DNA of 64,000 nt, taken from positions 1-64,000 of the forward strand of contig NZ_JABVEB010000018.1 in NCBI RefSeq assembly GCF_014323665.1. The letters run 5' to 3'. This DNA comes from Actinomadura sp. HBU206391. GTDB taxonomy: Bacteria > Actinomycetota > Actinomycetes > Streptosporangiales > Streptosporangiaceae. Shown in pieces: positions 59,794 to 64,000 of the stretch (position 1 is the stretch's first letter; each line of letters begins with the position of its first letter). The notes under the pieces were generated by a model that saw only the letters and a list, made by a program, of their open reading frames with translations, was not told the DNA's origin and did no database searches. The position numbers were made by a program, and so were the translations under genes.

Positions 59794-60489
59794 TCAACGG
59801 GGTCGGCGGGCGGTGAAGGTCGCCACGGCCCCGTCGACGTCGATCTCGGAGTCGGTGAGGCCTGCGGACGTCAGCCAGCGCCCCAGATCGTCGGCATGGC
59901 CGCTCGGGCCGAAGTAGCCCCTTCGCTGGAAGGCGCCGACGAGCTTGTCCCGGCGGCCGCCCGTTCCGGTGACGATCGTGGTGCCCCGCAGCGTTCCGCC
60001 CGGCCGCAGCACGCGGGCGAACTCGGCGACCGCGCCGGCCGGGTCGGCCAGGCAGTGCAGCCCGTTGAGGGTGACGCAGACGTCGAAGGATCGGTCGGCG
60101 AACGGTAGCGAACCGGCGTCGGTCTGGACGAACTCGACCTGGTCGAGTCCGCGGCGGCGGGCGTTGGCGCGGGCACGATCGAGCATGATCGGGGACAGAT
60201 CCGCGGCCACGTAGTGCAACCGGCGTCCGCGCGACAGTGCCGCGAACGCGACGCCGCCCCCGCACGGCAGGTCGAGGACGGTCACGTCGTCGGGCTCGCC
60301 GCTGAGTCGCCCGATGGTGCGCGAGAGACGCTTGACGTCGTAGCCCCACAGCAGCCGGGCTCCGACCGCGTTGATGGGGTACGTCCGCACGCCGAAGTCG
60401 TAGACCATCGCCCGCAGCCGGTCGGCCCGCCATGCCTCGCGCAGATCCGCCACGGCCCTCACTCTAAGGCGACCGGCCCGGACCTTCAT
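59794..60489 (-). CDS. SAM-dependent methyltransferase
   Basis: Class I methyltransferase of about 231 residues. Motif I is VTVLDLPCGGGVAFAAL, the ribose-binding strand YVAADLSPIMLDRARANARR, motif II-like FVQTDAGSLPFADRSFDVCV, and the post-motif LHCLADPAGAVAEFARVLRP with GGTLRGTTIV. This is the UbiE/Methyltransf_11 type. The start is uncertain: 60489 (ATG) is used, but GTG codons at 60462 and 60453 are equally plausible. It lies after the PMT gene on the same strand. Substrate unknown. Confidence 0.75.
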   Translation of the reverse strand: MKVRAGRLRVRAVADLREAWRADRLRAMVYDFGVRTYPINAVGARLLWGYDVKRLSRTIGRLSGEPDDVTVLDLPCGGGVAFAALSRGRRLHYVAADLSPIMLDRARANARRRGLDQVEFVQTDAGSLPFADRSFDVCVTLNGLHCLADPAGAVAEFARVLRPGGTLRGTTIVTGTGGRRDKLVGAFQRRGYFGPSGHADDLGRWLTSAGLTDSEIDVDGAVATFTARRPR

Positions 60490-60540
60490 GCCGCCTGGCG
60501 GAGGCGGTGCCCGCACGCGGACGTGGATCGGCGCGGGCGG

Positions 60541-62115
60541 TCAGATCCAGCTGTCGAGCCACATGTGGTCGCGCCAGACCTCCCATGGGATGAACTTCGC
60601 CGTGAGCACCGGGTAGAGGTACAGGAAGTTGGCCAGGACGACCAGGAGGTAGGCCCCGGCCACGGCCGTGCCGAGAACCCGTCGCGAACCCGTATCGCGG
60701 GCCGGCCCGATGAGCAGCCCGAGGCAGAGCACGATGGCGAGCACCATGAACGGCAGCATCGGCGTGGCGTAGAACAGGAACATCGTGCGCTTGTCGATCG
60801 CGTAGTAGAACCAGGGCAGCCAGCCTGTGACGTAACCGAGCAGGATCGCCCCGGCCCGCCAGTCGCGCTGGTGCAGCCACAGGTAGACGAGCATGAGCAG
60901 GGCGGCCAGCGCCGCCCACCAGATGGCCGGAGTGCCGATGCCGAGGATCTCGCGCGAGCACTTCGTGGCGCCGCAGCCCTGCGTCGGCTCGGTGTAGAAG
61001 AATGCGACCGGCCGGCCCAGCACCGGCCAGTCCCACGGCCATGACTGGTACGGATGCTTGGCGTGCAACGTCGTGTGGAAGTTCCACACCGCCTTGTGGT
61101 AGCGCCACAAGTCCGGCATCGCCTCGAACGGGCGCAGCAGGACGTTGCCCGAGACGGTGCCTCGTCCCCAGCCACCCGAGTGGAAGATCCATCCCGACCA
61201 CGAGGCGACGTAGGTCACCGCCGAGACGACGACCAGTGACACGAACGCGGGCACGGCGTCCAGCAGCAGCGCGCCGGTGTAAGGATGCCGGAGCCGCGCG
61301 GCGCGCCTCGCCCCCATGTCCCACAGGAGCACCATGATCCCGAACGCGGCGAGGTAGAAGACGCCGGTCCACTTCGTCGCGCACGCCATGCCGAGGCACA
61401 GGCCCGCCAGGATGCGCCAGCCGTGGAAGACGAAGGGCCCGAAGCCGTTCTCGTCATCGCCCTGGAGCTTGTCCGCCAGCACCCGGCGGGATCGGTCCCG
61501 GTCGGCGACGAGGCAGGCGAACCCGGCGAGGATCCAGAACATGACGAAGATGTCGAGTATCGCCGTGCGGCTGGTCACCAGGTGCAGGCCGTCCACGGCG
61601 AGCAGCAGTCCGGCGGCGCAGCCGAGCAGTGTCGACCCGGTCATGCGGCGCGCGACCCGGCACATGATCAGTACGGAGAGCGAGCCGAACAGGGCGGCCA
61701 TGAACCGCCAGCCGAACGGAGTGGCTCCGAAGATCCACTCGCCGATGGCGATCACCCACTTGCCGGCCGGCGGGTGGGCCACGAAACTGGCGCCCTCGGC
61801 CCAGATTCGGCTGTCCGCCGCCTTGGCGCCCTGCTCGATGAGCAGGACGTCGGCGTCCTTGACCGTGTTGTGCTCGTAGCCGTACTTCAGCAGCGCCAGA
61901 GCGTCCTTGGCGTAATAGGTCTCGTCGAAGACGACGGCGTTCGGGATCGACAGCCGGTCGAAGCGCAGAAAGGCCGCGAAAACGGTGATGATCAGCGGTC
62001 CGATCCAGGCCAGCAGGCGGTCGCCAGGTAGGGACGGCGCGAGCCATTCCCGCATCGACGGCGGGCGGTGCCGTTCGAGGGTCTTTGTCGTCGGCCCCAT
62101 CTCCGTCGTCGCCAT
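60541..62115 (-). CDS. pmt: Protein O-mannosyltransferase (PMT, GT39)
   Basis: Dolichyl/polyprenyl-phosphate-mannose protein mannosyltransferase of 524 residues with about 10-11 hydrophobic segments. The first extracytoplasmic loop has FDETYYAKDALALLKYGYEH (the catalytic DE) and VAHPPAGKWVIAIGEWIFG. Later segments are LDIFVMFWILAGFACLVA, GLCLGMACATKWTGVFYLA and GWLPWFYYAIDKRTMFLFYA. Actinobacterial members mannosylate exported Thr-rich proteins using polyprenyl-phosphomannose. It is divergent from rsmI, the usual arrangement in actinomycetes. Confidence 0.95.
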   Translation of the reverse strand: MATTEMGPTTKTLERHRPPSMREWLAPSLPGDRLLAWIGPLIITVFAAFLRFDRLSIPNAVVFDETYYAKDALALLKYGYEHNTVKDADVLLIEQGAKAADSRIWAEGASFVAHPPAGKWVIAIGEWIFGATPFGWRFMAALFGSLSVLIMCRVARRMTGSTLLGCAAGLLLAVDGLHLVTSRTAILDIFVMFWILAGFACLVADRDRSRRVLADKLQGDDENGFGPFVFHGWRILAGLCLGMACATKWTGVFYLAAFGIMVLLWDMGARRAARLRHPYTGALLLDAVPAFVSLVVVSAVTYVASWSGWIFHSGGWGRGTVSGNVLLRPFEAMPDLWRYHKAVWNFHTTLHAKHPYQSWPWDWPVLGRPVAFFYTEPTQGCGATKCSREILGIGTPAIWWAALAALLMLVYLWLHQRDWRAGAILLGYVTGWLPWFYYAIDKRTMFLFYATPMLPFMVLAIVLCLGLLIGPARDTGSRRVLGTAVAGAYLLVVLANFLYLYPVLTAKFIPWEVWRDHMWLDSWI

Positions 62116-62213
62116 CCGGCCATCGTACGGGCGCGACGACGTTGCTCAGCAGGAATCCCCCTCGCGGGCCGCCCGACTCGCCACCGCGGACGCCGTACCG
62201 GGAGAATTGCGCT

Positions 62214-63062
62214 GTGACGAGGAATGAGACGGGCACACTGATCCTCGCGGCCGCGCCGATCGGACGCCCGGCGGACGCGTCGGACCGCTTTCGCAGCGCC
62301 CTGCGCGCCGCCGAGGTGATAGCGGCCGAGGACACCCGGCGGCTGCGCCGGCTGGCCGCGGATCTGGAGGTCGAGATCCGCGCGAGGGTCGTGTCCTACT
62401 ACGACGCGAACGAGCGTGCCCGCGAGCAGGAGCTGATGGACGAGCTGCTCGGCGGCCGGGACGTCTTCGTGGTGACGGACGCCGGGCTGCCCGGCGTGTC
62501 GGACCCCGGCTACCGGCTGGTGGTCGCCGCCGTTGACCAGGGGGTGCCCGTCACCGTCCTGCCCGGCCCGTCCGCCGTCACCACCGCATTGGTGATCTCC
62601 GGGCTGCCCACCGATCGCTTCTGCTTCGAGGGCTTTCTGCCGCGCAAGGGCGGTGAGCGCTCCTCGCGGCTGGAGTCGCTCCGCACCGAGCCGCGCACCA
62701 TGGTGTTCTTCGAGGCGCCGCACCGGCTGGCCGCCGCCCTGGAGGCGATGGCCGAGGCCTTCGGCGGCGACCGGCCGGCCGCCGTCTGCCGCGAACTCAC
62801 CAAGACCTACGAGGAGGTACGGCGCGGCCCGCTCACGGAGCTGGTCGCCTGGGCGGCGGACGGCGTCCGGGGGGAGATCACCGTCGTCGTGGGGGGCGCA
62901 CCGGCCCGCCCGGCGCTGAGCGGGCCCGCAGAGCTCGCCGCCGAGGTGGCGGGCCGGGAGGCCGCCGGTGAGCACCGCAAGCAGGCCATCGCCGATGTGG
63001 CCAAGGAGAACGGGCTGCCCAAACGCGTGGTCTACGACGCCGTGGTCGCCGCCCGGAGATAG
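62214..63062 (+). CDS. rsmI: 16S rRNA 2'-O-methyltransferase RsmI
   Basis: Tetrapyrrole-methylase-fold enzyme of 282 residues that methylates the 2'-OH of C1402 in 16S rRNA. Signatures are TLILAAAPIGRPADASDRFR, AEDTRRLRRLAADL, FVVTDAGLPGVSDPGYRLV, PVTVLPGPSAVTTALVISGL, FCFEGFLPRKGGER and MVFFEAPHRLAAALEAMAE. AAAPIGRP is a variant of the usual ATPIGN at the first loop. The GTG at 62214 follows GGAGA; the frame is open to 62085 but the earlier part is not conserved. Cytoplasmic. Confidence 0.95.
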   Translation: MTRNETGTLILAAAPIGRPADASDRFRSALRAAEVIAAEDTRRLRRLAADLEVEIRARVVSYYDANERAREQELMDELLGGRDVFVVTDAGLPGVSDPGYRLVVAAVDQGVPVTVLPGPSAVTTALVISGLPTDRFCFEGFLPRKGGERSSRLESLRTEPRTMVFFEAPHRLAAALEAMAEAFGGDRPAAVCRELTKTYEEVRRGPLTELVAWAADGVRGEITVVVGGAPARPALSGPAELAAEVAGREAAGEHRKQAIADVAKENGLPKRVVYDAVVAARR

Positions 63063-63165
63063 CCCGGACCTGAGGGCGACGGGAGCGAGTCCGCCGCATC
63101 GCATGAGCGGGCCGGCGGCACGGCGCCACGCTGAGCGGCACGGTGACCGCTCGCCCGTACCGGGC

Positions 63166-64000
63166 TCAGACGGCGACCGGCTCGGGCTTCTGCTCGGCCT
63201 CGGTCGGTGCCTGCTCTTCGGCACGGCGGCGCCACCGCCGCCAGGTGATCCGGCTCAGGCGTTCGCGGGGCAGCGAGGTGAAGGCGATCGCCGCCGCGAG
63301 ACAGGCGAGCGGCACGGTCGGCAGCACGTAGCGGTAGTCGAACTCCGCGGTGGCCGCCGGGGCGAGCAGCAGCCCCACCGCCGTTATCCAGGGCAGCAGC
63401 GCCGCGCCGCCGAACCTCCGCCAGGACGCCACCAGGCCGGCCAGCCCGATCAGGAGGATCACGCCGAGCAGTGAGCCCCGGAGATAGACGTGGTCCTGGT
63501 ACCCGCGCATCACGCCGGCGAACGGCTCCACGACCTTCGGGCGGGCGCGTCCCTGCTCGTACTGCGCGGCCTCCTGCGCGGCCGTCGCGCCCCGGCTCAT
63601 CCGCCAGTCCGGCAGCGGCGGCGGGGTCTTGCGGAACTCGTACTGCTCGTACGTCGCCCAGTCGGGGAAGACCGTGCGCTCCCATTTGAAGACCCGGAAG
63701 AAGTCGCCTGCCATGACCCTCAGGTAGTCGACCGGCTGTGCCAGGATCGCGCGCTTGGAGAAGTCGGAGGTCAGGTTGTTCTGCATCGGCGTGAACCGCT
63801 CCGGCTCGTTGCGGAGCAGCGGTGACTCGCGGTTCCAGATGCCGTCCTGCGAGAACGGCAGCCGGTGCTGTGGCTCGACGCACAGCGGGATCTCGTGCAC
63901 CGGCGGTTTGATCTTGTCGCAGTCCGCGAACTTGTAGACCCGGGCGTACAGGAAGATCCCGTTGCTCTCGGTCATCGCGAACTTGCCGTGCACCTCCTGG
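63166..64000 (-). CDS. Membrane protein, glycosyltransferase-like (truncated by window)
   Basis: C-terminal part of a larger membrane protein; the reading frame continues past base 64000, so its start is outside. The visible ~277 residues hold a long extracytoplasmic loop (VYKFADCDKIKPPVHEIPLC ... PVDYLRVMAGDFFRVFKWER) and three or four hydrophobic segments near the end: GSLLGVILLIGLAGLVASW, AALLPWITAVGLLLAPAATA and YVLPTVPLACLAAAIAF. The ending is Arg/Glu-rich. The FDYRYVLPTVPL motif is typical of the last membrane segments of GT39/GT83-like transferases acting on lipid-linked sugars. Confidence 0.7.
   Translation of the reverse strand, partial: QEVHGKFAMTESNGIFLYARVYKFADCDKIKPPVHEIPLCVEPQHRLPFSQDGIWNRESPLLRNEPERFTPMQNNLTSDFSKRAILAQPVDYLRVMAGDFFRVFKWERTVFPDWATYEQYEFRKTPPPLPDWRMSRGATAAQEAAQYEQGRARPKVVEPFAGVMRGYQDHVYLRGSLLGVILLIGLAGLVASWRRFGGAALLPWITAVGLLLAPAATAEFDYRYVLPTVPLACLAAAIAFTSLPRERLSRITWRRWRRRAEEQAPTEAEQKPEPVAV

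Overview
The window is high-GC actinomycete DNA. Proteins carry Actinobacteria-type families (mycothiol-linked DsbA-like protein, DUF5753 and TPR regulator remnants, ECF sigma factor with a membrane partner, PMT mannosyltransferase opposite rsmI), GTG starts are common, and the gene mix points to Streptosporangiales, probably Streptosporangiaceae. That placement is inference from gene content; no rRNA is present. No tRNA, CRISPR array, insertion sequence or phage was found.

Layout. 1-5.5 kb holds a PH-like membrane protein, a crotonase, a DsbA-like protein, a secreted FG-GAP protein and a CmoM-like methyltransferase. 5.5-20.9 kb is a xylan locus: on the minus strand a LacI regulator, GH3, GH43 and an MFS exporter; on the plus strand an ABC importer (binding protein and two permeases), a secreted GH30, a Gfo/Idh oxidoreductase, a DUF6807 protein, a cupin and a secreted GH10 xylanase. 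21-31 kb is mixed: a fused HTH-membrane-LamG protein, a winged-helix regulator, GNAT, purC, adenosine deaminase, Dps, a ketoglutarate-semialdehyde-type dehydrogenase, an alpha/beta hydrolase and a small anchored protein. 31.4-46.8 kb is a pectin/uronate locus: a long minus-strand operon (two permeases, an SDR, KdgD, an enolase-superfamily enzyme, Gfo/Idh, DUF6807, GH43, then a binding protein, pectate lyase and another Gfo/Idh) divergent from a LacI gene and galM. 47.6-51.7 kb is xylR / xylA-xylB. 51.8-64 kb holds CorA, a SUKH-like protein, a decayed TPR regulator, TetR, an HhH-GPD glycosylase, an MFS/LacI divergent pair, an ECF sigma factor pair, a methyltransferase, PMT, rsmI and a truncated membrane protein.

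How it fits together. Secreted GH10 and GH30 enzymes would cut xylan, the ABC system would import oligosaccharides, cytoplasmic GH43 and GH3 would release xylose, and XylA/XylB would feed the pentose phosphate pathway. Pectate lyase, the second ABC system, the SDR (uronate dehydrogenase candidate), the enolase-superfamily enzyme, KdgD and the aldehyde dehydrogenase at 27.7-29.2 kb can be joined into an oxidative uronate route ending at 2-oxoglutarate. Both glycan loci carry the same translationally coupled Gfo/Idh + DUF6807 pair, whose chemistry is not established.

The best candidates for undescribed biology are that duplicated pair, a dispersed palindromic repeat (core TGCATGATCACGGC, three loci, eight copies, one forming the end of a protein and one abutting a ribosome binding site), the HTH-membrane-LamG fusion, and two paralogous small membrane-anchored proteins that bracket the pectin locus.
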